From Methylobacterium tarhaniae (lineage in GTDB: Bacteria; Pseudomonadota; Alphaproteobacteria; Rhizobiales; Beijerinckiaceae), in the NCBI RefSeq assembly GCF_001043955.1, contig NZ_LABZ01000032.1, positions 1 to 64,000 on the forward strand: a stretch of DNA of 64,000 bases. Direction: 5' to 3'. The notes under the pieces are model-generated. The model searched no databases, was not told the origin of the DNA, and saw only the letters and a list, made by a program, of their open reading frames with translations. The position numbers and the translations under genes were made by a program. Numbering within the stretch: the stretch's first letter is position 1; every line of letters starts with the position of its first letter. Positions 49,549 to 58,336 of this stretch are shown piece by piece.

Positions 49549-50004
49549 ATGCCGGAAAGCGCCACCCTCGACCGGTTCGACCGCGCCCTGCTCGCCGAGG
49601 TCCAGGCCGACAACCTGACGCCGGCGCGGGTCCTGGCCGAGCGGGTCGGCCTGTCCGAGAGCGCGGTTTTGCGCCGCCTGCGGCGGCTGCGGCAGGAGGG
49701 CGTCATCGTCGCCGACGTGGCGGTGGTCCATCCGGCGGTGCTCGGCACGCCGCTCTGCCTGCACGTGCTGGTCTCGCTGGAGCGCGAGACCTCCGACCGG
49801 CTCGACGCCTTCGTGCGCGGCTTGCGCCTGCGGCCCGAGGTCCGGGCGGCGTGGTACGTCACCGGCGAGGCCGATTTCGTGATCGAGCTGCGCCTCGGCT
49901 CGATGGCGGATTACGAGGCCTTCACCCGGGCGGTGTTCCACGACGACCCGAACGTGAAGGCCTTCCGCACGCTGGTGGCGATGCGGCAGGTGATCGGGAC
50001 GTGA
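49549..50004 (+). CDS. Lrp/AsnC-family transcriptional regulator
   Basis: 151 residues, full length for the family. The N-terminal helix-turn-helix (LAERVGLSESAVLRRLRRLRQEGVI) is followed by the RAM ligand-binding domain (HVLVSLERETSDRLDAF and GEADFVIELRLGSMADYE). It diverges across 84 bp from the dpaL-M20-M20 operon and is the likely regulator of that operon, with an amino acid as effector. The following gene's frame opens with a GTG overlapping its stop. Confidence 0.93.
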   Translation: MPESATLDRFDRALLAEVQADNLTPARVLAERVGLSESAVLRRLRRLRQEGVIVADVAVVHPAVLGTPLCLHVLVSLERETSDRLDAFVRGLRLRPEVRAAWYVTGEADFVIELRLGSMADYEAFTRAVFHDDPNVKAFRTLVAMRQVIGT

Positions 50005-50024
50005 CGGGATCGGGGGCGCGACGC

Positions 50025-50942
50025 ATGCGGTTGCCGGTGCTCGGCGGCACGCAGTTCCTCGGACGGGCGATCGCGGCGCACGCGGTGGAGCTCGGCCATG
50101 CCGTGACCTGCGCCGCGCGGGGGCTGTCGGGCTCAGGCCCGCCCGGCGCCCGCTTCGTCGCGATCGACCGCGACCGGGTGGACGGGCTCAACGCCCTCGG
50201 GCGGGAGACGTTCGATGCGGCCGTGGACGTGGCGCGGGAGCCGGGCCGGGTTCGGCGGGCGCTGGCGGCGCTCGACGGCCGGGTTGGGCACTGGACCTTC
50301 GTGTCGACGACGAGCGTCTATGCCGACACGCAGACGCCGGGGCAGCGGGCGGACACGGCGCCGCTCCTCGCACCGGCGGAGGACGGCCCCTACGGCGCCG
50401 CCAAGGTCGCCTGCGAGCGGGCCTTCGGCGGATCCGCCCTGATCGGCCGGGCGGGCCTGATCGTCGGCCCGGGCGACCCGACCGGGCGCTTCGCCTCCTG
50501 GATGACAGGCTCGCCCGGGGCGGCGAGGTGCTGGCGCCGGCCGCGCCCGAGGATCCGGTCCAGCTCATCGACGGGCGCGACCTCGCGGGCTGGATCGTGC
50601 GCGGCGGAGCGCGGTCTGACCGGCCTGTTCGACGCGGTCGCGCCGGCCTGCACGCGGCGGGCCTTCCTCGCAGCTTGCGCGGCCGCGCTCGGGTCGTCCT
50701 CCACCCTGGTCTGGGCCGACCAAGACTTCCTCGACCGCCACGGGGTCGGGCGCGAATCCGGGCCGTACTCCCTGCCGCTTCCGCTGCCCGACACGATCGG
50801 TGACGCGTCGCGCGACGTTTCAGCGACGCTCGCGGCGGGACTGACCCTGCGGCCGCTGGAGGAGTCCGGCGGCCCGGTCACGGGGCTGACGGCGGACAAG
50901 GAAAAAGCGCTCCTCGCCGCGTGGCAGGCGGAGCGGGGCTAG
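50025..50942 (+). pseudogene. NAD-dependent epimerase/reductase-like protein with two compensating frameshifts
   Basis: The 305-codon frame begins with MRLPVLGGTQFLGRAIAAHA (NAD-binding Gly motif) and contains VSTTSVYADT and YGAAKVACE (Tyr-x3-Lys). Between 50504 and 50600 it reads unlike a protein (Arg/Ser/Pro-rich), while the +2 frame there gives DRLARGGEVLAP and PVQLIDGRDLAGWIVR, the expected sequence. A one-base loss near 50504 and a two-base loss near 50600 restore the frame, so about 33 residues are scrambled. After that LTGLFDAVAPA and QDFLDRHGV continue normally. It may be a misread of the consensus or a real damaged allele. It follows the Lrp gene closely (an alternative GTG at 50001 overlaps its stop). 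Confidence 0.7.
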
Positions 50943-50974
50943 GTTCCTACCGGGGGGCCATGTCCGGTCCAACG

Positions 50975-51712
50975 CTATGGCACGGTACGTCGTACCACCG
51001 TGGCTGCGGCGACATCGTAGAACGCGTCTCTCCCTCGGATGATCGCGATAAGCGCCCATATGATAGCCACTCCGGACAGAGCGCTGCTACCGATCACGAT
51101 CGGGACGAACGGCCCTTCGAGGAGAGCAAAGCCTGGAAAGAGGCCGCCGTAAATACTTGACAACCACACCGGGACGCTCGGTAGGGCAAAAACGAGATAC
51201 CGCACATACAGCGCCGCACGCGGCGGCGGATCGAATTCAGTTCCGGAAGGCTTCAGGACACGTATTCCGCACAAGCGTCGCCCCGGACTACCCCGCTGTC
51301 CATCGAACAACAACCGCATCAGAACAAAGAGTGGGACGAACAACAGATCGAGAGACAGACCCCGAATGGGCAAACCCTGATCGTCAGCAAGAACCGTAAC
51401 CGATAATGTTTTGGTCGTGCTTCCTTCGCGCGTCGATCGCCCTACCGTGATCGTGTGAGCCGTATTGAAACCCAGGATACTCCAGCGGCAATCCGTTGCG
51501 AAATTGGCGCCGAAGTCGATAGGGATCGGAATGCCGGGTGGCGGCGCCGGCAGCTTTCGGCAGGAAATGTGTTCGATGCCCGATGAGGCTTGAATGCGAG
51601 CGTTCGAGAGCGGAAAAGCTATGACCGCTACGCATTGCAGTGCGAGGCCGACGATCAAACCATCGAGGACGAAGGCGGCAGCACGTCGCCAGAAGCCCGC
51701 ACGTTCCGGCAT
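50975..51712 (-). CDS. RDD-family membrane protein
   Basis: 245 residues from the ATG at 51712 (MPERAGFWRRAAAFVLDGLIVGLALQC), whose RxxAxxxD start is typical of RDD proteins. At least four hydrophobic stretches are visible, with a periplasmic-looking loop of about 95 residues between TM1 and TM2 (SCRKLPAPPPG, CRWSILGFNT). The region GSPGRRLCGIRVL matches the RDD core. Function unknown. Base composition is clearly less GC-rich than its neighbours, suggesting recent acquisition. No partner gene is adjacent. Confidence 0.78.
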   Translation of the reverse strand: MPERAGFWRRAAAFVLDGLIVGLALQCVAVIAFPLSNARIQASSGIEHISCRKLPAPPPGIPIPIDFGANFATDCRWSILGFNTAHTITVGRSTREGSTTKTLSVTVLADDQGLPIRGLSLDLLFVPLFVLMRLLFDGQRGSPGRRLCGIRVLKPSGTEFDPPPRAALYVRYLVFALPSVPVWLSSIYGGLFPGFALLEGPFVPIVIGSSALSGVAIIWALIAIIRGRDAFYDVAAATVVRRTVP

Positions 51713-51956
51713 GATTCTCGATCGGTTGGAATGGCACGACGCTGGGTCAGCATAGCGTCCGAACCATCTCGCCTTCAACCGCTATGTTTGCGAAGAGCGG
51801 TTGGTCGAACACGAGCGTGCCTGGCAACCGGCCGACACCCGAAGCAGGCGGTGGGTTGATAGAAGCGGTGGATCAGGGAGTCCGCCGCCCTGCGAACTCG
51901 ACCGTCCGCTTTCCACCGGAAAACAGCCCTCCGACGACATGACGGGTGGTTCGCCC

Positions 51957-52589
51957 CTACCGCCCCTCCGGCCCGTAGCCCGCCAGGAACACCCGCACCG
52001 CTTCCGCGACCCAGTAGGTCGTCTCGGCCTCGGTCGGCGGGGCGCCGACGGCGAAGAGCAGGCGCCGCATCGTGGTGGCGGCGCAGAGGTCGAAGAAGTG
52101 GCGGGCGGCGAGGTCGGTGTCCATCGGGCGCAGGCGGCCGGCGGCGACCTGGGCGTCGAGATAGGCGCGCAGGCGCGTGCGGCCGAGCAGGGGACCGGCC
52201 TCGTAGAAGGCCCGGCCGAAGCGCGGAAACTTCTCCGCCGCGCCGATCACCATCCGCACCGAGGCGACGTGGTCGGGCCGCACCATCGCCTCCATCAGGC
52301 TGGTGCCGAGGCGGCGCAGCACGGCGGCGATATCGGGGTCGTCGTGATCGAGGCGGCAGATGTTCTCGGCGAGGCTCCGCTTCTCCTCGACTGTCAGCGC
52401 CTCGAACAGCGCCTCCTTGCTCTCGAAATACACGTAGAGCGTGCCCTTCGAGACGCCCGCTGCCTTGGCGATCGCCCCCATGCTGGCGCCGTCGAAGCCG
52501 CTGGCGAGGAAGACCTCGCGGGCCCCGTCCAGGATCTGGCGGCGCTTCTCGGTGTCGGCGGGGGGAGGGCTTACGGGAGCGTCGCTCAT
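51957..52589 (-). CDS. TetR-family repressor of the adjacent EmrAB pump
   Basis: 210 residues. The N-terminal HTH includes RRQILDGAREVFLASGFDGASMGAIAKAAGVSKGTLYVYFESK, a classic TetR pattern. The C-terminal domain binds an unknown ligand. It diverges from the emrA-like gene, and a perfect palindrome (52687-52707) lies in the shared upstream region inside the plus-strand promoter. Start at the ATG 52589 (a second ATG is adjacent at 52592). By position and operator it represses the efflux genes; this is inference. Confidence 0.9.
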   Translation of the reverse strand: MSDAPVSPPPADTEKRRQILDGAREVFLASGFDGASMGAIAKAAGVSKGTLYVYFESKEALFEALTVEEKRSLAENICRLDHDDPDIAAVLRRLGTSLMEAMVRPDHVASVRMVIGAAEKFPRFGRAFYEAGPLLGRTRLRAYLDAQVAAGRLRPMDTDLAARHFFDLCAATTMRRLLFAVGAPPTEAETTYWVAEAVRVFLAGYGPEGR

Positions 52590-52686
52590 CATCGGGGCCA
52601 AGCGGGATCGAGAGCCAATGTGGGGGGCAGGGCAGCGCGGATCAATCGGACCTGCGATCGGGTTTGTGCGGCGCACACAGGGTCGA

Positions 52687-52715
52687 TTGACCGAACGGTT
52701 CGGTCAACGTAGTAT
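52687..52715 (+). promoter_or_regulatory. Promoter of emrA with overlapping TetR operator
   Basis: Perfect 21-bp palindrome at 52687-52707: 10-bp arms TTGACCGAAC / GTTCGGTCAA around a central G. TTGACC (52687-52692) is also a good -35; 17 nt later TAGTAT (52710-52715) is a -10. A bound repressor would cover the -35 to -10 spacer. It is about 80 bp before the emrA ATG and 98 bp before the TetR start, so autoregulation is possible. Confidence 0.75.
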
Positions 52716-52788
52716 CGTGGTCGTTCGAGAGCCGTCAACCGCTTCGGGGGATGGCGCCGGGGCGATCCCCGAGGACGGGTGACAGACG

Positions 52789-54054
52789 ATGGCGTTCCGA
52801 GACGATTACGCGCAGGGCCGGCCGGCCGGCGAGACGGCCGCCGAGACGGCCCCGGCGATCAAGACGGCACCGGCGATCGAGAAGGCGGCACCCCAGGCGG
52901 CTGCGACCGCACCGGCCGCCGCTGCGCCCGTGAAGCGCAAGCGCCCGTTGCGCCGCCTGGTCCTGCTCGCGCTCGTCGCCGGCGGCGGCGCCTACGGCGC
53001 CTATGCGGGCCACGAATGGTGGACGACCGGCCGCTTCTTCGTCACGACCGACGACGCCTACGTCCAGGCCGACATCTCGACGCTGGCCGCCAAGGTCTCC
53101 GGCTATCTCGAGGCGGTGCCGGTGGTGAACGGCCAGTCGGTCAGGGCCGGCGACGTCATCGCGCGGATCGAGGACGGCGATTACCGCCTCGCGCTGAAGG
53201 CCGCCGAGGACAAGCTGGCGACGCAAGGCAGCGTCATCGCCCGCATCGCCCGGCAGGCCGAGGCCGCCCGCGCCCAGGTGCTCCAGGGCCAGGCCCAGAT
53301 CGACGCCGCCAAGGCCGACCAGGTCCGGGCAGCGGCCGATTACCAGCGCCAGCAGCAACTCGCGCAATCCGAGTTCGCCGCCCGCGCGCGCCTGGAGCAG
53401 TCGCGGGCCGACCGCGACCGCTCGGACGCCACCGTGAAGGGGGCCGAGGCCAACCTGATCGCCTTGAAGGCCAACGTCGCGGTGCTGGAGGCGCAGACCA
53501 GGGAGGCCGAGAGCCTGGCCGCCGAACTGCGCACCGCGGTGGAGCGGGCGAAGCGCGACCTGTCCTTCACCGTGCTGCGGGCGCCCTTCGACGGGGTGAT
53601 CGGCAACAAGGCGACGGAAGCGGGGGCGTATGTGGCGCCGGGCTCGCGGATCGCCGCGCTCGTGCCGCTCCAGAGCGCCCGGGTCGATGCCAACTTCAAG
53701 GAGACCCAGCTCGGCCGGGTCCGGGTCGGCCAGCCGGTCCATATCCGGGTCGATGCCTGGCCCGACCGCGACATCGTCGGCACCGTCGAGAGCCTGTCGC
53801 CGGCCTCCGGCTCGGTGTTCAGCCTGCTGCCGCCGGACAACGCGACCGGCAACTTCACCAAGATCGTCCAGCGCCTGCCCGTCCGGGTGCGGGTGCCGGA
53901 GGCGGTCGCCCGCGAGGGCCTGCTGCGGCCGGGCCTCTCGGTGGTGGTGCGGGTCGATACCCGCGGCCTCGACGAGACCAGGCCGCCGGCCCCGATCGAG
54001 CCGCATCAGGCGGTGTCGGAGGGGAAGGCGGCTTTGCGCACGGCGGGGCGGTGA
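52789..54054 (+). CDS. emrA: EmrA/HlyD-family membrane fusion protein
   Basis: Periplasmic adaptor of a drug efflux pump, 421 residues. An Ala/Pro-rich cytoplasmic N-terminus is followed by one TM segment (about residues 50-66, RLVLLALVAGGGAYGAYAG), then the lipoyl half-motif VSGYLEAVPVVNGQSVRAGDVIARI. A long helical hairpin (about 135-255) follows, then VLRAPFDGVIGNKATEAGAYV, the second lipoyl half, and the beta-barrel region. It pairs with the EmrB-type permease 344 bp downstream; the gap holds repeats. Controlled by the divergent TetR through the operator upstream. Confidence 0.92.
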   Translation: MAFRDDYAQGRPAGETAAETAPAIKTAPAIEKAAPQAAATAPAAAAPVKRKRPLRRLVLLALVAGGGAYGAYAGHEWWTTGRFFVTTDDAYVQADISTLAAKVSGYLEAVPVVNGQSVRAGDVIARIEDGDYRLALKAAEDKLATQGSVIARIARQAEAARAQVLQGQAQIDAAKADQVRAAADYQRQQQLAQSEFAARARLEQSRADRDRSDATVKGAEANLIALKANVAVLEAQTREAESLAAELRTAVERAKRDLSFTVLRAPFDGVIGNKATEAGAYVAPGSRIAALVPLQSARVDANFKETQLGRVRVGQPVHIRVDAWPDRDIVGTVESLSPASGSVFSLLPPDNATGNFTKIVQRLPVRVRVPEAVAREGLLRPGLSVVVRVDTRGLDETRPPAPIEPHQAVSEGKAALRTAGR

Positions 54055-54398
54055 GCCAGGAAAGACACGCATAGCGCGGGATCCCCTCTCCCGGCGATGC
54101 CGGGCGTGCCAGAGATCCTTGCCAGAGATCCTTGCCAGAGATCCTTGCCAGAGATCCTTGCCAGAGATCCTTGCCCGGTATCGCTGCAAGATGTGGGAGA
54201 GGGGTGAGGGTGGCTCGGCATCAGGATAGACTGCCGAGCGTCGAGCTGCGCAGATCAACTGTTCAGAATCATTGCGGAACCCGAGCCACCCTCACCTCCG
54301 ACCCCTCTCCCGCACGGGAGAGGGGGGAGACGTGTCTTACATTTTTAGGTTGAGTCAAACGGACTCTCCTCAATCTACAATCCAGCAGGCTTTACGAC
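54055..54398. other. 344-bp emrA-emrB gap with tandem and inverted repeats
   Basis: No gene. Contains CCCCTCTCCC at 54083-54092 and its complement at 54195-54204 flanking a tandem array, a second perfect hairpin at 54302-54325 (11-bp arms, CA spacer), and inverted GGGTGAGGGTGGCTCGG / CCGAGCCACCCTCAC segments. The last 60 bp before emrB are AT-richer and may hold a promoter of their own. Confidence 0.7.
54108..54172. repeat. Five exact 13-bp tandem repeats
   Basis: Unit GCCAGAGATCCTT repeated five times without change at 54108-54172. It lies inside the loop region of a CCCCTCTCCC / GGGAGAGGGG inverted pair (54083-54204), between emrA and emrB. Perfect identity suggests recent expansion. Confidence 0.95.
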
Positions 54399-55961
54399 AT
54401 GGCCGCGACCCCCGCGCCCGCCGACGCGCCGATCGACCGCCGCCGCATGGTGGCGTTCATCTGCATGGTGTTCGGGATGTTCATGGCGATCCTGGACATC
54501 CAGATCGTCTCGGCCTCCCTCGCCGAGATCCAGGCCGGCCTCTCGGCCTCGGCCGACGAGATCCCGTGGGTGCAGACGAGCTACCTCATCGCCGAGGTGA
54601 TCTCGATCCCGCTCTCCGGCACCTTGTCGCGGGTGCTCTCGACCCGCTGGATGTTCGTGATCTCGGCCGGCGGCTTCACCCTGATGAGCCTGATGTGCGC
54701 CACCTCGTCGACGATCGGCGAGATGATCGTCTGGCGCGCCCTGCAAGGCTTCATCGGCGGCGGCATGATCCCGACGGTGTTCGCCTCCGCCTTCACCATC
54801 TTCCCGGCGTCGAAGCGCAGCATCGTCTCGCCGATGATCGGTCTCGTCGCGACGCTCGCCCCCACCATCGGGCCGACCGTCGGCGGCTACCTCACCGACC
54901 TGTTCAACTGGCACTGGCTGTTCCTCATCAACATCGTGCCGGGCATCTTCGTCACCGTCTCGACCTACCTGCTGGTCGATTTCGACAAGCCGAACCTCGA
55001 CCTGCTCAAGCGCTTCGACTGGGCCGGCCTCGGCCTGATGGCGGCGTTCCTCGGTTGCCTCGAATACGTGCTGGAGGAGGGCCCGACCCACGACTGGTTC
55101 CAGGAGGAGGCGATCTTCGTCGCGGCCATCGTCTGCGGCGTCGCCTGCATCGGCTTCTTCTGGCGGGCGCTCACCGCCGAGCAGCCGATCGTGGACCTGC
55201 GCGCCTTCTCCGACCGCAACTTCGCCGCCGGCTGCCTGTTCAGCTTCGTCATGGGCATCGGCCTCTACGGCCTGACCTACCTGTATCCGGTCTATCTCGG
55301 CCGGGTGCGCGGCTACTCGGCGCTCCAGATCGGCGAGACGATGTTCGTCTCAGGCCTGTGCATGTTCGCCACCGCTCCCATCGCCGGGCGCCTCTCGGCC
55401 AAGGTCGATCCGCGGATCATGATGGCGATCGGGTTCACGGGGTTCGCCGCCGGCACCTGGATCGTCACCGGCATCACCAAGGACTGGGACTTTTACGAGT
55501 TGCTGTGGCCGCAGATTTTGCGCGGCTGCTCGCTGATGCTGTGCATGATCCCGATCAACAACATCGCGCTCGGCACCCTGCCGCCGGCCCGGATGAAGAA
55601 CGCGTCGGGCCTCTACAACCTCACCCGCAACCTCGGCGGCGCGGTCGGGCTGGCCCTCATCAACACCGCGCTCAACGACCGCTGGGACCTGCACCTCGCC
55701 CGCCTGCACGAGCGCTTCACCTGGACCAACCCGATGGTGCTGGAACGCCTCGACAGCATGGCCAAGGGCTTTGCGGGGCTTGCCGGCAACCCGGACGCCA
55801 TGGCGCTGAAGGCGATGATGAACACCGTCAGGATGCAGGGGCTCCTGATGAGCTTCTCCGACGTGTTCCTGATGCTGACGGTGCTGTTCGTGCTGATGGC
55901 CTGCGCCACGCCGATGATCCGCCGGCCGCGCCCGGGCGGGGCGGGAGCAGATGCGCATTGA
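54399..55961 (+). CDS. emrB: DHA2-family MFS drug transporter, EmrB-like
   Basis: Inner-membrane proton/drug antiporter, 520 residues, with the expected 14 hydrophobic segments. The N-terminal MVAFICMVFGMFMAILDIQI and PWVQTSYLIAEVISIPLSG are hallmarks of EmrB. FIGGGMIPTVFASAFTIF follows the TM4 region, with LAPTIGPTVGGYLTD as motif C. It forms a tripartite pump with the EmrA protein upstream and an outer membrane channel from elsewhere. Confidence 0.94.
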   Translation: MAATPAPADAPIDRRRMVAFICMVFGMFMAILDIQIVSASLAEIQAGLSASADEIPWVQTSYLIAEVISIPLSGTLSRVLSTRWMFVISAGGFTLMSLMCATSSTIGEMIVWRALQGFIGGGMIPTVFASAFTIFPASKRSIVSPMIGLVATLAPTIGPTVGGYLTDLFNWHWLFLINIVPGIFVTVSTYLLVDFDKPNLDLLKRFDWAGLGLMAAFLGCLEYVLEEGPTHDWFQEEAIFVAAIVCGVACIGFFWRALTAEQPIVDLRAFSDRNFAAGCLFSFVMGIGLYGLTYLYPVYLGRVRGYSALQIGETMFVSGLCMFATAPIAGRLSAKVDPRIMMAIGFTGFAAGTWIVTGITKDWDFYELLWPQILRGCSLMLCMIPINNIALGTLPPARMKNASGLYNLTRNLGGAVGLALINTALNDRWDLHLARLHERFTWTNPMVLERLDSMAKGFAGLAGNPDAMALKAMMNTVRMQGLLMSFSDVFLMLTVLFVLMACATPMIRRPRPGGAGADAH

Positions 55962-56296
55962 GGGCGGTGGCGCCCGCCGGAGAGAAAAGCGCCTCCCCCC
56001 GGACGGAGGGAGGCGCCAAGTCTGTGACACGTCTCGGGAGGAGATGCGGATGCCGTCCGGGTCGAGGACGCAGCGAACGGAATCAACGCGTGTCATCGTG
56101 GACAATACACGTGATCGGCGATAGCTTACAAGACCCTGCGTCATCGACGTTGGTACAATGACGACTTGCGGGCGAACAGGTCACCTTCGTTAAGATAATT
56201 GTCCTGATCGCGATCCGGCCCCGGCCGGGCCGGCTTCGCCCGGCGCGCAGCCCCGCCCCGGAGAGGCCCTTCCCGAGGGTGGCCTTCCCGGGCTAG
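55962..56296. other. Intergenic region with hairpin after emrB
   Basis: 335 bp without a gene. A hairpin with arms GCGCCTCCC / GGGAGGCGC at 55989-56016 begins 27 bp past the emrB stop and could act as its terminator, although no T-run follows. The region near 56130-56205 is AT-richer and is the likely place of the promoter for the following ABC operon. Confidence 0.5.
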
Positions 56297-57427
56297 ATGT
56301 CGGGCTCTCCCCGCCCGCGCCGCCCGGACGACTTGACGACACCTGCCCCCTCCACGACCTCGCCCGCCACCGGCCGCCTCCGCTTCGAGGCGGTGTCGAA
56401 GCGCTTCGGCTCCCATCTCGCGGTCGACGGCGTCGACCTCGACCTTGAGCCCGGGGCGGTCTTCTGCCTGCTCGGGCCGTCCGGCTGCGGCAAGTCCACG
56501 CTGCTGCGCATGATCGCGGGCTTCGAGGAGCCGAGCGCCGGCACGATCCTCCTCGACGGGCAGAACCTCGCCGGGGTGCCGCCGCACCGCCGGCCGGTCA
56601 ACATGATGTTCCAGTCCTACGCCCTGTTCCCGCACCGGGACGTGGCGGGGAACGTCGCCTACGGGCTGGAGCGGGAGGGCCTGCGCAAACCCGAGATCGC
56701 CGCCCGGGTCGCCGAGATGCTGCGCCTGGTCCAGCTCGACCCCTTGGGCAACCACCGGCCCGACCAGCTCTCCGGCGGCCAGCGCCAGCGGGTGGCGCTG
56801 GCCCGGGCGCTCGCCAAGAGACCCCGGGTGCTGCTGCTCGACGAGCCGCTCGGCGCCCTCGACCGTGCCTTGCGGGAGGAGACGCAAGCCGAGTTGCGGG
56901 CCTTGCAGCGCCGGCTCGGTACCACCTTCATGGTCGTCACCCACGACCCCGCCGAGGCGATGGTGCTCGCCGACCGCATCGGCGTGATGGCGGCGGGCCG
57001 GCTGGTCCAGGTCGGGCCGGCGGCCGAGCTCTACGAGCGCCCGGCCACCCGCTACGTCGCGGGATTGCTCGGCGACGTGAACCTGATCGAGGGCCGGCTC
57101 GGGGAGGGTGGTGCCGGAGCCATGCGGAGCCTCGACACGCCGCTCGGCCTTCTGAAGGCTCTCGACCATCACGGCGCCGGTCCTGCCGGGGCAGCCGGCC
57201 TCCTCGCCCTGCGGCCCGAGCGCCTGACCCTCGCCGGGGAAGGCCTGCCGGGCACGCTCCTCGACGCGACCTATCTCGGGGAAAAAATCCTCTACCGGGT
57301 CGGGATGGCGGATGGGCGGAGCTTACGCGCCGCTGGCGCCCCCGGGGCGGGCCCGGCCGTCGGCACTCCGGTGCATCTCGCCTTCGCGCCAGAGGCCGCC
57401 TCGCTGCTGCCGGCGGCTTCCGCATGA
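56297..57427 (+). CDS. Polyamine-type ABC transporter ATP-binding protein (PotA/PotG-like)
   Basis: ATPase of a spermidine/putrescine-type importer, 376 residues. The N-terminal about 28 residues are Pro/Thr-rich. Then FEAVSKRFGSHLAVDGVDLD, Walker A LLGPSGCGKST, Q-loop MMFQSYALFPH, signature LSGGQRQRV and Walker B VLLLDEPLGALD. A C-terminal TOBE domain follows (GLLALRPERLTLAGEG). The stop overlaps the ATG of the PotB-like gene (ATGA), first gene of a three-gene operon. Confidence 0.92.
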   Translation: MSGSPRPRRPDDLTTPAPSTTSPATGRLRFEAVSKRFGSHLAVDGVDLDLEPGAVFCLLGPSGCGKSTLLRMIAGFEEPSAGTILLDGQNLAGVPPHRRPVNMMFQSYALFPHRDVAGNVAYGLEREGLRKPEIAARVAEMLRLVQLDPLGNHRPDQLSGGQRQRVALARALAKRPRVLLLDEPLGALDRALREETQAELRALQRRLGTTFMVVTHDPAEAMVLADRIGVMAAGRLVQVGPAAELYERPATRYVAGLLGDVNLIEGRLGEGGAGAMRSLDTPLGLLKALDHHGAGPAGAAGLLALRPERLTLAGEGLPGTLLDATYLGEKILYRVGMADGRSLRAAGAPGAGPAVGTPVHLAFAPEAASLLPAASA

Positions 57428-58335
57428 GGGCGCCGTCTCGCGAAGCCCTGCGGTCCCTACGCCTGCCGGCGGTCCCGCTCCTCTGGCTCGTCGCCTTCTT
57501 CGGCCTGCCGTTCCTGGTCGTCGTCAAGATCAGCCTGTCGGACCCGGCGACGGCCCTGCCGCCCTATACCCCGGTGCTCGACTGGGATGCCGGGCTCGCT
57601 GCTTGGGCCGACGTGCTCGCCGCCCTCGATTTCGAGAATTATCGCACGCTGATCGCCGACCCGCTCTATCTTGAGGCGGGCCTGACCTCGCTCGCGGTGG
57701 CGCTCGGCGCCACCGTGCTCCTGATCCTCGTCGGGTACCCGATCGCCTACGCCATGGCGCGGGCGCCGAAGGCCTGGCAGCCGCTCCTCGTCGCCCTGAT
57801 GGTGATCCCGTTCTGGACCAGCTTCCTGATCCGGGTCTATGCCTGGATCGCGATCCTCAAGGCCGACGGGCTCCTCAACCAGGCGCTGATGGCGCTCGGA
57901 CTGATTGCAAGACCGATCGAGATCCTCAACACCCCGGCGGCGGTGATGATCGGGGTGGTCTATGCCTATCTACCGTTCATGGTGCTGCCGCTCTACGCGG
58001 TGCTCGAGCGGCTCGACCGCGGCCTCATCGAGGCCGCCCGCGACCTCGGGGCGAGCCGGCTCGCCGCCTTCCGCACCGTGACCCTGCCCCTGTCGTGGCC
58101 CGGCCTCGTCGCCGGGGCGCTCCTGTGCTTCATCCCGATCACCGGCGAGTTCATCATCCCGGATCTGCTCGGCGGGCCGGACACGCTGATGCTCGGACGG
58201 GTTTTGTGGAGCGAGTTCTTCTCCAACCGCGACTGGCCGCTCGCCTCCGCCGTGGCGGTGGTGCTGCTCGTCATCGTCGCCGGCCCGGTGGTGCTCTTCC
58301 GCGAGGCCGAGGCCCGCCGGCTGGGGCGGCGTTGA
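57424..58335 (+). CDS. Polyamine-type ABC permease, PotB/PotH-like
   Basis: 303-residue inner-membrane permease with about six TM segments. The N-terminus has LWLVAFFGLPFLVVVKISL. The first periplasmic loop is long (to about residue 75). The EAA loop ARDLGASRLAAFRTVTLPLS couples to the ATPase, and PITGEFIIPDLLGGPDTLML is characteristic of PotB/PotH. Overlaps the ATPase gene by 4 bp and is followed after 1 bp by the second permease. Confidence 0.91.
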   Translation: MRAPSREALRSLRLPAVPLLWLVAFFGLPFLVVVKISLSDPATALPPYTPVLDWDAGLAAWADVLAALDFENYRTLIADPLYLEAGLTSLAVALGATVLLILVGYPIAYAMARAPKAWQPLLVALMVIPFWTSFLIRVYAWIAILKADGLLNQALMALGLIARPIEILNTPAAVMIGVVYAYLPFMVLPLYAVLERLDRGLIEAARDLGASRLAAFRTVTLPLSWPGLVAGALLCFIPITGEFIIPDLLGGPDTLMLGRVLWSEFFSNRDWPLASAVAVVLLVIVAGPVVLFREAEARRLGRR

Positions 58336-58336
58336 G

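Noticed and set aside
54108-54172. Possible CRISPR array
   Set aside because: The 13-bp units are directly joined, with no spacers, and no cas genes are present.
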